64,000 bases of DNA from Allobosea psychrotolerans (GCF_002917105.1 NZ_PQFZ01000003.1:91808-155807), one strand, 5' to 3'. Positions 29,107-39,560 are shown, counted from the stretch's first letter. Translations and numbers: made by a program. Notes: generated by a model not told the origin, from the letters alone.

Positions 29107-29502
29107 TCAGGGCTTGTTGGCTTCCGCCTCGATCTCGGCGAAGACGCTTGCCGCTTCCTTGAAGGCGTGGTTGGCGGCAGGCACGCCTGCATAGATCGCC
29201 GCCTGCATCAGCACCTCCTTGATCTCGTCCCTCGTCATGCCGTTATTGAGCGCCCCACGGACATGGATGCGGAATTCGCCCCAGGCGCCGAGCGCACAGG
29301 CGATCGAGAGCACGATGATCGAGCGCTCCCGGCGCACCAGGCCGGGCCGGTTCCAGATGTCGTTCCAAGCGGTGCGGGTGATAAACTCCTGCCATTCGCC
29401 GTTGAAGGCGGTGACGCCGGCGCTGGCCTTGTCGACATAGGCGTCGCTCAGGACGGCCCGGCGGGTCTTCATGCCGTTGTCGTAACGGGTCTTTTCATCC
29501 AT
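29107..29502 (-). CDS. pcaC: 4-carboxymuconolactone decarboxylase PcaC
   Basis: 131 residues. CMD/AhpD-like all-helical fold with AWNDIWNRPGLVRRERSIIVLSIACALG, EFRIHVRGALNNGMTRDEIKEVLMQAAIYAGVPAAN. Converts gamma-carboxymuconolactone to beta-ketoadipate enol-lactone in protocatechuate breakdown. ATG 29502 has GAGG upstream; an upstream in-frame codon at 29517 is TTG. Last gene of the pcaB-acnX-pcaDC transcript. Confidence 0.92.
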   Translation of the reverse strand: MDEKTRYDNGMKTRRAVLSDAYVDKASAGVTAFNGEWQEFITRTAWNDIWNRPGLVRRERSIIVLSIACALGAWGEFRIHVRGALNNGMTRDEIKEVLMQAAIYAGVPAANHAFKEAASVFAEIEAEANKP

Positions 29503-29513
29503 GCGGAGAACCC

Positions 29514-30293
29514 TCAAGCTTGCAGGAAGTCGAGCACGGCCTTGGTGAAGGCGGCGGGCTGCTCAAGATTGGAGAGATGGGCGGCATCGAGCTCGACCGT
29601 CTGTGCGCCATGGATGGAATCGGCGATCAGCTGCCCGGCGGCAGGCGGCGTCGCGGGGTCGACCTTGCCGATGACGACGAGCACCGGATTGGTGATCGCG
29701 CGGATCGGCTCGCGCTGATCCATGTCGCGGATCGCGGCGCAGCAATTGGCGTAACCGAGCGGCGGGGTGGTGCTGAGCATCTCGCTGACCTTGGCCACGG
29801 TCGCGTTGTCGCGCTCGCGGAACTCCTGGCTGAACCAGCGCTCCAGTATCGGCTGGATCAGTCCTGCCATGCCGTTGGCGCGCACGGATTTGATGCGGGT
29901 GTTCCAGAGATCGGGCGGGCCCATGCGGGCGCCGGTATTGGCCAGCACCACCCGGTCGAGGCGCTTGCCGGCATGGGTCGCGAGCCATTGGCCGACCATG
30001 CCGCCCTTGGAGAGGCCGCACCAATGTGCCTTTGCGATGCCGAGATGATCGAGGATCGCCAGCGCGTCCTCGCCGAGCATGGCGATCGAATAGGGTTTGT
30101 CGGCCGCGGTCGATTGGCCGTGACCGCGTGAATCATAGCGTACGACGCGGAAAGCCTTCGACCATTCCGGGATCTGCGGATCCCACATCGAGAGATTGGT
30201 GCCGAGCGAGTTCGAGAGCAGCAGCGCGGGCGCGTCGGCGGGGCCGTCGATCCTGATGTTGAAGGGTTCGCCTCTGATGGTCTCGATCGGCAT
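29514..30293 (-). CDS. pcaD: 3-oxoadipate enol-lactonase PcaD
   Basis: 259 residues, alpha/beta hydrolase. Catalytic set: Ser95 in GLSKGG, Asp212 in GKVDPATPP, His239 in DAAHLSN; the oxyanion region is LLSNSLGTNLSMW. Hydrolyses enol-lactone to beta-ketoadipate. It lies 11 bases before pcaC, and follows the acnX small subunit on the same strand. Confidence 0.92.
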   Translation of the reverse strand: MPIETIRGEPFNIRIDGPADAPALLLSNSLGTNLSMWDPQIPEWSKAFRVVRYDSRGHGQSTAADKPYSIAMLGEDALAILDHLGIAKAHWCGLSKGGMVGQWLATHAGKRLDRVVLANTGARMGPPDLWNTRIKSVRANGMAGLIQPILERWFSQEFRERDNATVAKVSEMLSTTPPLGYANCCAAIRDMDQREPIRAITNPVLVVIGKVDPATPPAAGQLIADSIHGAQTVELDAAHLSNLEQPAAFTKAVLDFLQA

Positions 30294-30325
30294 GGCGTTT
30301 CTCTTGTGCTGTCAGTTGCGTGTCG

Positions 30326-30736
30326 TCAGTTGATGGTGATAGCGCCACCGGCGGACAGCGTCAGCCGCCGGCCGGCCAAAGCCTGCTGCCGCTCGGCAGG
30401 AAGCCGGAGCGCCGGCGGCGCTTGCCAGCCCATTTCGCGCGCGACGATGATGCCGAGCAGCAGGATGGCGTCGGGCGCGTCCATCAGGATCGCGGCCGGG
30501 GCCTTGCCGGCATGGACGAGTTCCAGCAACACGGCCGAAGCCGAGGAGGAGCCGATCGTGCCCGGCAACGCCAGCACAGTGCCGGCGATGCTCGCGCCGC
30601 GCTGCGGATGGCGCGCGTCGATAATCAGGCCGGATTTGGGATCAACGCCGCCCCAGAAACTGATCGGGGCGGTGAGCGCCAGGCAAGGCGCCAAGACCGC
30701 TTCGCCCGGGATCAGAACCTCAGCCGTCAGCTCCAT
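30326..30736 (-). CDS. Aconitase X swivel (small) subunit
   Basis: 136 residues. The DUF126 swivelling domain: GEAVLAPCLALTAPISFWGGVDPKSG, IIDARHP, GTVLALPGTIGSSSASAVLLEL. In bacterial AcnX the small and large parts make an Fe-S dehydratase; characterised bacterial members act on cis-3-hydroxy-L-proline. The start ATG 30736 overlaps the large-subunit gene by 10 bases. Confidence 0.88.
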   Translation of the reverse strand: MELTAEVLIPGEAVLAPCLALTAPISFWGGVDPKSGLIIDARHPQRGASIAGTVLALPGTIGSSSASAVLLELVHAGKAPAAILMDAPDAILLLGIIVAREMGWQAPPALRLPAERQQALAGRRLTLSAGGAITIN

Positions 30737-31986
30737 ATCTGGGCCTCCCTGACGAGGCGGCCCGCGACGGCGCTCTCGACGCATTCGCAGAGCGAACCAT
30801 AGGTCACGGCATAGCCGGTATTGCCCGGCGCATAATGCGCGAATTTGCCGGAATTGGTCATCAGCACCGCCCCCTCGATTTCGGGCAGGATCGGCGTGAC
30901 GACGACGCAGGTATCGACCACGAAGACCACGCCCGCCGCTTCCAGCGCGGCTCGGCGGCCATTGGCGGCGAGCGGTCCCACCACATGGCGGCCGGTATTG
31001 GCATAGAGCGGCGTGGCAAGCCTGCGGCCGGCGAGCAGCCGCTCGACTTCCGCGATCTCGGCCAGGGAGAGATGCGGCGAGCCGATCGCGACCGCGTCGA
31101 TTCGCTGCGTCGCACCGGCGGTCGACAGCCGCGCCAGCGCCGCCTGCAGCTCCTGTGGGGTCAAAATGAGATGCTCGCGCGGCGGGACATGCCCGAGCGC
31201 GGTTGCGGCATCGGGCGCTTCCGGCGTCACGCCTGCGACATGGAACAGCCCGACGCCGCCGGCTGAGGCTGCGGCAGCGCCCAGCGCCTTCAGCCTGTCC
31301 TCACTGGTGCAGCCTTGCAAGCCCTCGATGACCGCGACGGCATTGCCAGCGGCGCGGCCAAGATAGGTCCCCAGCACCGGATAAAACACATCCGAGCTGC
31401 GTAGGGCCCGTGACAGGCCGCTGACATCGATCAGCAGGGAGGCGATGCGGTTCTCCGGCCGATGCAGGCCGTAATCGGGCGCGCAGCCAGCGATCGCGCA
31501 GGCGATGTCGAGGAAATCGCCATAGCGGTTGGTGCGCGCGCCGAGCACGGAATTGCAGAAGACGACGGCGTTGGACTCGCCCCAGGCGACATCCGTGCCC
31601 ATGGCCGGACGGTGCCCCGCCTGATAGGGCGCGCAGGTCCAAGAGGGCTCGCAGCCCATCGCCTCATACGCGCGCATCATCCGCCCCGCCATGTCGCGCT
31701 CATGCGCGGGCAGGCGGATCGCGGCGCAGCCGGCGGGTGCGAGCGCGCCGACATTCAAGGTGGCGCGCACCGCGACCCTGGCGCCGCCCGCGACCAGCCT
31801 TTCGGCGAAGAGCGTGCCGGAATCGCCATGATAGAGCGCGCCGTCGATATGGGCGGAGGCGATCTGGATCAGCCTCGGCGCTCCCATCAGGCGGGCGGCC
31901 TCCGCAACGATGCGCAGCGCCATGGCGGCGCCTTCACCTTGCGCGCCTGAGGCGATGCTGCGGTCCTCGGCGGAGAGCTCAACCAT
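30727..31986 (-). CDS. Aconitase X catalytic (large) subunit
   Basis: 419 residues, DUF521. Landmarks are AQGEGAAMALRI, QIASAHIDGALYHGDSGTLFAERL, WGESNAVVFCNSVLGARTNRYGDFLDI and FVVDTCVVVTPI; Cys residues in TCAPYQAG, FCNSVLG and DTCVVV are candidate cluster ligands. Known bacterial AcnX proteins dehydrate cis-3-hydroxy-L-proline to a pyrroline carboxylate. Its start overlaps the pcaB end by 8 bases, so it is embedded in the pca transcript although it has no known protocatechuate role. Confidence 0.88.
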   Translation of the reverse strand: MVELSAEDRSIASGAQGEGAAMALRIVAEAARLMGAPRLIQIASAHIDGALYHGDSGTLFAERLVAGGARVAVRATLNVGALAPAGCAAIRLPAHERDMAGRMMRAYEAMGCEPSWTCAPYQAGHRPAMGTDVAWGESNAVVFCNSVLGARTNRYGDFLDIACAIAGCAPDYGLHRPENRIASLLIDVSGLSRALRSSDVFYPVLGTYLGRAAGNAVAVIEGLQGCTSEDRLKALGAAAASAGGVGLFHVAGVTPEAPDAATALGHVPPREHLILTPQELQAALARLSTAGATQRIDAVAIGSPHLSLAEIAEVERLLAGRRLATPLYANTGRHVVGPLAANGRRAALEAAGVVFVVDTCVVVTPILPEIEGAVLMTNSGKFAHYAPGNTGYAVTYGSLCECVESAVAGRLVREAQIWS

Positions 31987-33352
31987 CGGAAACCATGGAC
32001 TCCCGCTCCTCTTCGTAGAGGGCGAGGATGCGGTCGATGATCGCATCGGTCGCGCCGCGATAGGTCGTCGGGTCGAAGAGCTTGTCGATTTCGCCGGGCG
32101 CCAGCTTGCCGGCGAGGGCAGGGCTCTCGGCGAGTACCTCCTTGAGGTGGCGGCCGCTGGCGATGCAGATGCGACTGGCCTCCTCGAGCAGATGATGCGA
32201 CTCGCCCCTGCCGATCGTGGCTGCGAGCGCGAGCGATACGCGCTCGGCCATCACCAGGCCATTGGTGAGCTCGAGATTCTGCCGCATCCGCTCGGGGAAG
32301 ACCTGAAGCCCTTCGATCAGCGTCACCATCTGGTTCAGGGCGGAGCCGGCAATGGTGAAGAGTTCCCCCATCGTGCGCCATTCGGCGTGCCAGCCGCCCA
32401 TGGCGCGCTCGTGCTCCTGCGGCATGGTGGCGAGCATGGTCGAGACGAGGCCGGGCGTGCGCTTGGCCGAGGCGAGGATCAGCGTGCACAGCACCGGGTT
32501 GCGTTTATGCGGCATGGCGGAGGAACCGCCCTTGCCGGGGGCTTCCGGTTCGGCCAATTCCCCGATCTCGGTTTGCGCCATCAGTGCGATGTCCTGCGCC
32601 ATCTTGCCGAGATGGCCCATGAAGATGCCGAGACCGGCGGCGATCCGCGCCGGGCGCTGGCGTTGGGTGTGCCAGGGCGTGTCGACGGCGCCGATGGAGG
32701 GCATCGTCCTGCCGAAGGCCTGAAGGACGGCTTCGGCGTGCTCGCCGAGCGAGGCCAGCGTGCCTGCCGCTCCGCCCAGTTGATGCGCGGACTGGCCATA
32801 GGTCAAAAAGTCGTCATGGAAGGAGACGACGGGGCCGAGCCAGTTCGCCGCCTTGATGCCGAAGGAGATGGGCACGGCGTGCTGCAGGAACGTGCGGCCG
32901 ATCATCGGCGTGTGACGATGGCGCCTCGTCAGCTCGGCCAGGGCGCTCGCAAGACGGGCGGCCCGTTCCAGGAGCAGCCGCCACGCAGCACCATATTGCT
33001 GAGCATGGCCGGAATCGATCACATCCTGGCTGGTGGCGCCGTAATGGACCCATTTCGCGGCATCTGCATCGTTCGCCGCGACACGGGCCGTCAGCGCCTT
33101 GACGAGTGGGATCGCAGGGTTGCCGGCCAGCGTCGCTGCCTTGCCGATGGCGGCGATGTCGTAGAGCTCCGCCTTGCATTGCGCGGCGATCGCTTCTGCA
33201 GCCTCCGCGGGTATGACACCGGCGGTGGCTTCCGCACGCGCAAGCGCAGCCTCGAAGTCGAGCATGCCCTGCAGCGCCGCGCGGTCGTCGAGCAGCGTTG
33301 CCATCTGCGCATCGGCGAACAACTCGCCGAACAGGCCGAGAGCGCCGCTCAT
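31979..33352 (-). CDS. pcaB: 3-carboxy-cis,cis-muconate cycloisomerase PcaB
   Basis: 457 residues, fumarase/aspartase superfamily. Signature loop GKGGSSAMPHKRNPVL, YGATSQDVIDSG near residue 100 and GRTFLQHAVPISFG place it with PcaB. It lactonises carboxymuconate to gamma-carboxymuconolactone. ATG 33352 is the natural family start; the longer frame to 33436 adds basic residues with no match. First gene of the minus-strand unit; protocatechuate dioxygenase genes (pcaGH) are not in the window. Confidence 0.9.
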   Translation of the reverse strand: MSGALGLFGELFADAQMATLLDDRAALQGMLDFEAALARAEATAGVIPAEAAEAIAAQCKAELYDIAAIGKAATLAGNPAIPLVKALTARVAANDADAAKWVHYGATSQDVIDSGHAQQYGAAWRLLLERAARLASALAELTRRHRHTPMIGRTFLQHAVPISFGIKAANWLGPVVSFHDDFLTYGQSAHQLGGAAGTLASLGEHAEAVLQAFGRTMPSIGAVDTPWHTQRQRPARIAAGLGIFMGHLGKMAQDIALMAQTEIGELAEPEAPGKGGSSAMPHKRNPVLCTLILASAKRTPGLVSTMLATMPQEHERAMGGWHAEWRTMGELFTIAGSALNQMVTLIEGLQVFPERMRQNLELTNGLVMAERVSLALAATIGRGESHHLLEEASRICIASGRHLKEVLAESPALAGKLAPGEIDKLFDPTTYRGATDAIIDRILALYEEERESMVSDG

Positions 33353-33528
33353 CTGTCCACGGACCGGGGCGCGGCGGACTTTCCTTGGGCGCTGTTCACT
33401 TTTGTCCCCTTGTGCAGCGAGGGGCTTTCCGCTCATGGATAGCCGATCCGTGCCTTGGATAGACCCGAGGCATGGTCGGCTGCAACAGCGGCGGGATCGG
33501 CTTGATCTTGGAATGAGGGAGTAGCGGC

Positions 33529-33981
33529 ATGGCGATGACGATGAATGGCGAGGTCACCTTGCCGGCTGCCAAGGATGTGGTCTGGGCCAAGCTGAACGAT
33601 GCCGAGGTGCTCAAGGCCTGCATTCCCGGCTGCGATCAACTGACCAAGGACGACGACACCCATTTCTCGGCAATCGTGAAGGTCAAGCTTGGGCCGGTGA
33701 AGGCGACCTTCCGAGGCAAGGTTGAGCTCGTCGACCTCGACGCGCCCAATGGCTATCGCATCCAGGGCGAGGGCGAAGGCGGCATCGCCGGCTTCGCCAA
33801 GGGTGGCGCAAAGGTCGCGCTCAGCGACGCCGAGGGCGGGCAGACGCTGCTGCGCTACGACGTCGAGGCGCAGGTCGGCGGCAAGCTGATGCAGCTCGGC
33901 GCCAGGTTGATCGATTCGGTTTCGAAGAAGCTTGCCGACGAGTTTTTCGCCAATTTCGCCAAAGCGGTCAGCGAAGGTTGA
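33529..33981 (+). CDS. coxG: CoxG-like SRPBCC protein
   Basis: 150 residues. CoxG family: MNGEVTLPAAKDVVWAKLNDAEVLKACIPGCDQL, VKVKLGPVKATFRGKVEL, GGIAGFAKGGAKVAL. CoxG anchors CO dehydrogenase to the membrane and can bind quinone in studied cases; this short form lacks the hydrophobic C-terminal tail of long CoxG. GGGAG lies 6 bases before the ATG. It is divergent from pcaB and separated from coxS by the antiparallel chemoreceptor. Confidence 0.88.
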   Translation: MAMTMNGEVTLPAAKDVVWAKLNDAEVLKACIPGCDQLTKDDDTHFSAIVKVKLGPVKATFRGKVELVDLDAPNGYRIQGEGEGGIAGFAKGGAKVALSDAEGGQTLLRYDVEAQVGGKLMQLGARLIDSVSKKLADEFFANFAKAVSEG

Positions 33982-34024
33982 GCGTGTTCTTCCGTCTCAA
34001 GGCGGTCGGCGAAGGCTGAGCGCG

Positions 34025-35416
34025 TCAGGACACCTGCTTCAGCGCCGTCAGCGCCTCGCCGACGGTGGCTTCCGCCGCGCCGACTTGAAGTGCGATCTGC
34101 GAAGCGACGAAGGTGGCGCGTTCGATCGCCTTCGTCGTCGTCTCCAGGCTGTCGCTGACGGCCTGGGCGCTGGCGATCGCATCGTCCGAACAGCCGGCCA
34201 CATCCGAGGCGTCGCGCGCTATGCCCGAGGTGACGAGGCTCTGTTGGGCGACCGAGTCGGATATTGCCTCGGAATCGCCCCGGATTTCGCCGATCGTCGA
34301 GCTGATCGAGGCGGCATGCTGGCCGCACGCGGAGGCGTTTGCCGAGAACTCGGTAATCTGGCGAGAGATCTCCCGCGTCGCATTGGCTGTCTGGGTAGCC
34401 AGCGACTTCACCTCCGAGGCAACGACGGCGAAACCGCGCCCGGCTTCCCCCGCTCGGGCGGCCTCGATCGTGGCGTTGAGAGCGAGCAGATTGGTCTGCG
34501 CGGCGATGTCTGCGATCAGGCCGAGAACCGAGCCGATGCTGGCGGTCGATTCACGCAATTGCGTAATCGCGTGGTTCATCGCCTGCGCGTCGTCGACGGC
34601 GCGGGTGGCGATGGCGACGCTTTGACGGGCGCGATGGCCGATCTCGCCGATATTGGCCGACATCTCTTCGGTTGCGGCTGCCGTCTGGCGGGCGCGGTCT
34701 CTCATCATTTCGGCGGCACGCGTGACATCAAGGACCTGCGTCCGAATGAACGCTGTCGCGCTCGTGGTCTCGTCCGTGGCGCCGACGAACTGCTCGACTG
34801 CGCCGCTGATCGTCGAATCGAGCGTGCCGATCCGTGATTTCAACATATGTGCGGCGGTGTCGAGCGCGTCGCGGCGATGCCTCGCCTCCGCAGCCTCGAG
34901 GGCATGATCCAGGGTGATCGCGGTATTGATGTCCATGACCAGGACGTTCTCGATGATCTCCATATCTCTCGCGAAACGCCTCGGCGACAACAGAGAGGCC
35001 AGGCGCGGCTTCGTCGCGATTGCCCTGAAAAGTGCCCCCGCGATCGCCACGCGGGAACGGGTGCCGACCTTGACGGCGCGCTCCAGCACGCACACGCGCT
35101 CCATGGACTTGTGGTAGCGCTCGTCGAAATCACCTTCAAAGATCAACCTGAAATGCTGCCCCGTGATCTCATAGAGGTTCTCGTTCAGCGGCGTGATGTT
35201 GTCTTTCAGCCCGGGATGGATCTGGCGACCGTAGGTGAAGGCCTTGGCGACGATGTCTTCGATGACGAGATCGACGTGCTTGCGATAGCCCCGCAGCGCG
35301 GTGCGCTTTTGCTCGCCGTAGCCCGTCGAATGCAGGCGGCGTGCGACCTGTTCGGAAATCGATGTCAAGATTGGCCCTCGCGCCGCCGGCAAAAGCGCTC
35401 CAACGAGCTGGCTCAC
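34025..35416 (-). CDS. Soluble protoglobin-type chemoreceptor (globin-coupled sensor-like)
   Basis: 463 residues with no membrane segment. Residues 35-165 resemble a protoglobin sensor ([42 protein letters not shown]), then coiled coil, then an MCP signalling domain with the hairpin [36 protein letters not shown]. In haem-binding members the segment after FD..Y...R carries a proximal His; here it reads [10 protein letters not shown] with Ala in the expected place, so haem binding is uncertain. It lies antiparallel between coxG and coxS, and has no pentapeptide for CheR. Confidence 0.8.
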   Translation of the reverse strand: MSQLVGALLPAARGPILTSISEQVARRLHSTGYGEQKRTALRGYRKHVDLVIEDIVAKAFTYGRQIHPGLKDNITPLNENLYEITGQHFRLIFEGDFDERYHKSMERVCVLERAVKVGTRSRVAIAGALFRAIATKPRLASLLSPRRFARDMEIIENVLVMDINTAITLDHALEAAEARHRRDALDTAAHMLKSRIGTLDSTISGAVEQFVGATDETTSATAFIRTQVLDVTRAAEMMRDRARQTAAATEEMSANIGEIGHRARQSVAIATRAVDDAQAMNHAITQLRESTASIGSVLGLIADIAAQTNLLALNATIEAARAGEAGRGFAVVASEVKSLATQTANATREISRQITEFSANASACGQHAASISSTIGEIRGDSEAISDSVAQQSLVTSGIARDASDVAGCSDDAIASAQAVSDSLETTTKAIERATFVASQIALQVGAAEATVGEALTALKQVS

Positions 35417-35706
35417 GGTGAGTGGCCCCGGTTAAAATTCCGGCAATGCGACATGCGCACGCGGTTTCTCAAATTCTGGTCGAGATCCAGTCGAACGCGA
35501 TGAATCAGCGCGAAACGGTACAAAACAGCGTGGCTTGTCCGGAGGTCCCTGGCTTGACCGCGCAAAAACGCGGGTCCACATTCGGTTTCGAGCTATTCCA
35601 AGGAAAAGCTGCCCTTCGTCGATCGCGGTCGCGCGAGGGGAGAATACGCTACGGCTTCGAGATGTCTTAGCCGGGCGCCAGACCCGGGTCACAGGAGGAA
35701 TGCCCC
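35417..35706. other. Divergent region between chemoreceptor and coxS
   Basis: No gene is supported. It should carry promoters for both the chemoreceptor (minus) and the cox operon (plus). The coxS ribosome site AGGAGGA at 35694-35700 is the strongest in the region. I cannot nominate a confident -35/-10 pair. Confidence 0.5.
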
Positions 35707-36207
<501 letters not shown>

Positions 36208-36216
36208 GGCGTTTCG

Positions 36217-36242
36217 CCCGCGCCATCCCGCGCGGGTTTTTT
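36217..36242 (+). terminator. Terminator-like hairpin between coxS and coxL
   Basis: CCCGCG at 36217-36222 pairs with CGCGGG at 36231-36236, followed by six T residues (36237-36242). It has the full form of a Rho-independent terminator, yet it lies between two genes whose products form one enzyme in equal numbers. It may attenuate coxLM expression or be weak. Confidence 0.6.
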
Positions 36243-36291
36243 CTCATGCCATGACGTGCCCGCCAGAGGCGCGCTGCGAGGAGGGAACAGC

Positions 36292-38655
36292 ATGTCAGCC
36301 ACGGGAATCGGCGCCTCAGTCCGCCGCAAGGAAGACCACCGCTTCATCACCGGCCAGGGCCGTTATACCGACGACATCAACCGTCCCGGCCAGGCTCACG
36401 CCTATTTCCTGCGCTCGCCTCACGCCCACGCGACCATCAACACGATCGACACCAAGGCCGCGGCCAAGATGCCCGGCGTGCTTGGAATCTTCACAGGCGA
36501 CGATCTCACGGCCGATAAGGTCGGCGGGCTGATCTGCGGCTGGATGATTCACAACAAGGACGGCTCGCCGATGCGCGCCGGCGCGCATCCGGCCCTGGCC
36601 CAGGGCAAGGTCCGCTATGTCGGCGACCATGTCTGCGTGATCGTCGCCGAGACGCTGGCGCAGGCACGCGACGCTTCGGAGGCGATCGTCGTCGACTACA
36701 GCGTGCTGCCGGCGGTGGTCGACACCGCAAGCGCCGCCAAGGCCAAGACCGTGGTGCATGCGGAGGCGCCCGACAACACGGTGTTCAACTGGCATCTCGG
36801 CAACAAGGACGAGACGGAGAAGGCCTTCAAGGCGGCCAAGCATGTGACGAAGCTCGACATCGTCAACAACCGACTGGTGCCCAACCCGATGGAGCCGCGC
36901 GCGGCCGTCGGCGACTACGATCAGGGCGAGGGGGCGTTCACGCTCTACACCACGAGCCAGAACCCGCATGTTGCGCGCCTCGTCCTCTCGGCCTTCATCG
37001 GCATCGCGCCCGAGAACAAGCTTCGCGTGATCGCGCCCGATGTCGGCGGCGGCTTCGGCTCGAAAATCTTCATCTATGCCGAGGAGACGGTCTGCGTCTG
37101 GGTGGCCAAGAAGGTCGGCCGGCCGGTGAAATGGACCTCCGACCGTTCCGAGGCCTTCCTCTCCGACGCGCATGGCCGCGACCACGTCACCCATGCCGAG
37201 CTCGCGACTGACGCCGAGGGCAAGATCACCGGCCTCAGGGTCAAGACCACGGCCAATCTCGGCGCTTATCTCTCGACTTTCTCCTCTTCGGTGCCGACCT
37301 ATCTCTATGCGCCGCTGCTCTCGGGCTCCTACGACATCCCGGCGATCTATGCCGAGGTCGACGCGGTCTATACCAACACGGCGCCCGTCGACGCCTATCG
37401 CGGGGCGGGGCGGCCGGAGGCGACCTTCGTGGTTGAGCGCCTGGTCGAAGTCGCGGCGCGCGAACTCGGCAAGGATCCGGCGAAATTCCGGATGCAGAAC
37501 TACATCAAGAAATTCCCGCACCAGACGCCGGTGATCATGATGTATGATGCCGGCAATTACGGCGCGGCGATGAAGAAGGCGCTGGAGATCATCGATTACA
37601 AGGGCGTCGGCAAGCGCAAGCGCGACTCCGCCCGCAACGGCAAGCTGCGCGGCATCGGCTTTTCCTCCTATATCGAGGCTTGCGGCATTGCGCCGTCGGC
37701 CGCGGTGGGGTCGCTGGGTGCAGGCGTCGGCCTGTGGGAATCGGCGGAGGTCAGGGTCAATCCGATCGGTACCGTCGAGGTTTTGACCGGCTCTCACAGC
37801 CATGGCCAGGGCCATGAGACGACCTTCGCCCAGCTCGTTTCGGACAGGCTCGGCATCCCGATCGAGAACGTCTCGATCGTCCATGGCGACACTGACAAGG
37901 TGCAGATGGGCATGGGCACCTATGGCTCGCGCTCCGGCGCGGTCGGCATGTCGGCGATCTTCAGGGCGGTCGACAAGGTCATCGCCAAGGGCAAGAAGGT
38001 CGCGGCCTATGTGCTGGAAGCGGACGAGGCCGACATCGATTTCGCGGATGGGCACTTCAAGGTGAAGGGCACGGACAAGGCGCTCGATTTTGGTTCCTGC
38101 GCGCTACAGGCCTATGTCGCGCACAAGTTCAACGGGCAGGACCTCGAGCCCGGGCTGAAGGAGGGCGCGTTCTACGACCCGACCAACTTCACCTTCCCGG
38201 CCGGCGTCCATATCTGCGAGCTCGAGATCGACCCCGCCACCGGCGTGACCCATATCGAGCGCTGGGCGGCGGTGGACGATTTCGGCAATGTCATCAATCC
38301 GATGATCGTCGAGGGGCAGGTCCATGGCGGCATTGCCCAGGGGGTCGGACAAGCGCTGCTGGAAGGGGCGAAGTACAACAGTGATGGGCAGCTCGTGACC
38401 GCGAGCTTCATGGATTACTGCATGCCCCGCGCCGGCGATCTGCCATCCTTCGATGTCGGCATGACAGTGACGCCATGCCCGTCCAATCCGCTCGGCATCA
38501 AGGGCTGCGGCGAGGCCGGGGCCATCGCCGCTCCACCTGCCGTGATCAACGCCATCACCGACGCGCTCGGCCATGAGGACATCGCCATGCCGGCGACGCC
38601 CCAGGCGGTCTGGCGCGCGGCGCAGAAGAGCCTCAAGAGAATGGCTGCCGAGTAA
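36292..38655 (+). CDS. coxL: CO dehydrogenase-family molybdenum large subunit, form II
   Basis: 787 residues, xanthine oxidase family. [25 protein letters not shown] at the start, [17 protein letters not shown] and the active-site loop AYRGAGR at residues 368-374. Form I (true CO oxidation) has AYXCSFR with the Cys that holds Cu; AYRGAGR marks form II, whose substrates are mostly unknown and need not be CO. C-terminal [22 protein letters not shown] includes the catalytic Glu. ATG 36292 follows GAGGGAACAGC; ATG 36256 would enter the terminator stem region. Confidence 0.95.
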   Translation: MSATGIGASVRRKEDHRFITGQGRYTDDINRPGQAHAYFLRSPHAHATINTIDTKAAAKMPGVLGIFTGDDLTADKVGGLICGWMIHNKDGSPMRAGAHPALAQGKVRYVGDHVCVIVAETLAQARDASEAIVVDYSVLPAVVDTASAAKAKTVVHAEAPDNTVFNWHLGNKDETEKAFKAAKHVTKLDIVNNRLVPNPMEPRAAVGDYDQGEGAFTLYTTSQNPHVARLVLSAFIGIAPENKLRVIAPDVGGGFGSKIFIYAEETVCVWVAKKVGRPVKWTSDRSEAFLSDAHGRDHVTHAELATDAEGKITGLRVKTTANLGAYLSTFSSSVPTYLYAPLLSGSYDIPAIYAEVDAVYTNTAPVDAYRGAGRPEATFVVERLVEVAARELGKDPAKFRMQNYIKKFPHQTPVIMMYDAGNYGAAMKKALEIIDYKGVGKRKRDSARNGKLRGIGFSSYIEACGIAPSAAVGSLGAGVGLWESAEVRVNPIGTVEVLTGSHSHGQGHETTFAQLVSDRLGIPIENVSIVHGDTDKVQMGMGTYGSRSGAVGMSAIFRAVDKVIAKGKKVAAYVLEADEADIDFADGHFKVKGTDKALDFGSCALQAYVAHKFNGQDLEPGLKEGAFYDPTNFTFPAGVHICELEIDPATGVTHIERWAAVDDFGNVINPMIVEGQVHGGIAQGVGQALLEGAKYNSDGQLVTASFMDYCMPRAGDLPSFDVGMTVTPCPSNPLGIKGCGEAGAIAAPPAVINAITDALGHEDIAMPATPQAVWRAAQKSLKRMAAE

Positions 38656-38734
38656 GCATCGAGAAGGCGGATGACGGCATGTGGCCGTCGTTCGCTTGTC
38701 CAGCGCCTGCGACGTTTCGAAAGGGATCATGCCC

Positions 38735-39538
38735 ATGTACGCCTTCACCTTCCATCGCCCGGCCACGGCGCGCCAGGCTGCCGGTCTCCTCGCCAAGAAG
38801 GAGGACGCCAAATTGCTCGCCGGCGGGCACACGCTGCTGCCGACGATGAAGCAGCGTCTCGCTTCGCCGGGTGCACTTGTCGATCTCGGCGGCTGCGCCG
38901 ATCTCAAGGGCATCGAGCGCAAGGGTCGCACTGTCGTGATCGGCGCGATGACGACCCATGCCGAGGTCGCGGCCTCGCCGGTCGTGCAGGAGGCCATTCC
39001 GGGCCTGGCCTATCTCGCCTCGCATATCGGTGACCCGCATGTGCGCAATCGCGGCACGATCGGCGGCTCGGTCGCCAATAATGACCCCGCGGCGGATTAT
39101 CCTGCAGCCTGCCTCGCACTGGGGGCGACGATCGTCACCAACAAGCGCAAGGTCGGAGCGGACGAGTTCTTCACGGGCCTTTACGAGACCGCGCTGGAGG
39201 AGGGCGAGATCATCACCAAGATCGTCTTCCCGCTGGCTTCCAAGGCGGCCTATGCGAAATTCCGCAATCCGGCCTCGCGCTATGCGCTGGTCGGCGTCTT
39301 CGTCGCCAAGCGCGGCTCCGATGTCCGCGTCGCGGTCACCGGCGCGGGCGAGGGGGGCGTCTTCCGCTGGCCGGAGGCGGAGGCGGCGCTGAAGACGCGC
39401 TTTGCCGCCAAATCGCTCGATGGCCTCAAGGCCTCGGCCAAGGGCATCAATGCCGACATGCATGCCGATGCCGAATACCGGGCGCATCTGATCGGCGTGA
39501 TGGCGAAGGAAGCCGTGGCGCGGGCGACGGGGAAGTAG
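38735..39538 (+). CDS. coxM: CO dehydrogenase-family FAD subunit
   Basis: 267 residues. FAD-binding PCMH fold: LLAGGHTLLPTMKQRLASPGALVDLG (AGGHT motif) and HVRNRGTIGGSVANNDPAADYPAA (TIGGS motif), then the CO_deh_flav_C domain. It accepts electrons from CoxS. Starts ATG 38729 and 38735 are possible; 38735 is better spaced from AAAGGGA. Completes the structural trio coxSLM. Confidence 0.95.
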   Translation: MYAFTFHRPATARQAAGLLAKKEDAKLLAGGHTLLPTMKQRLASPGALVDLGGCADLKGIERKGRTVVIGAMTTHAEVAASPVVQEAIPGLAYLASHIGDPHVRNRGTIGGSVANNDPAADYPAACLALGATIVTNKRKVGADEFFTGLYETALEEGEIITKIVFPLASKAAYAKFRNPASRYALVGVFVAKRGSDVRVAVTGAGEGGVFRWPEAEAALKTRFAAKSLDGLKASAKGINADMHADAEYRAHLIGVMAKEAVARATGK

Positions 39539-39560
39539 GGCGCTGCGCGCAAGCCTGCCG

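Noticed and set aside
31910..33442. 510-codon open frame on the plus strand
   Set aside because: Antisense to pcaB, which carries the SSAMPHKRNP signature; composition is Arg/Gly-rich without any motif.
36316..38055. 579-codon open frame on the minus strand
   Set aside because: Antisense of coxL; no ribosome site or domain.
36292..38655. True aerobic CO dehydrogenase (form I)
   Set aside because: The active-site loop is AYRGAGR, the form II type, not the Cys-containing AYXCSFR.
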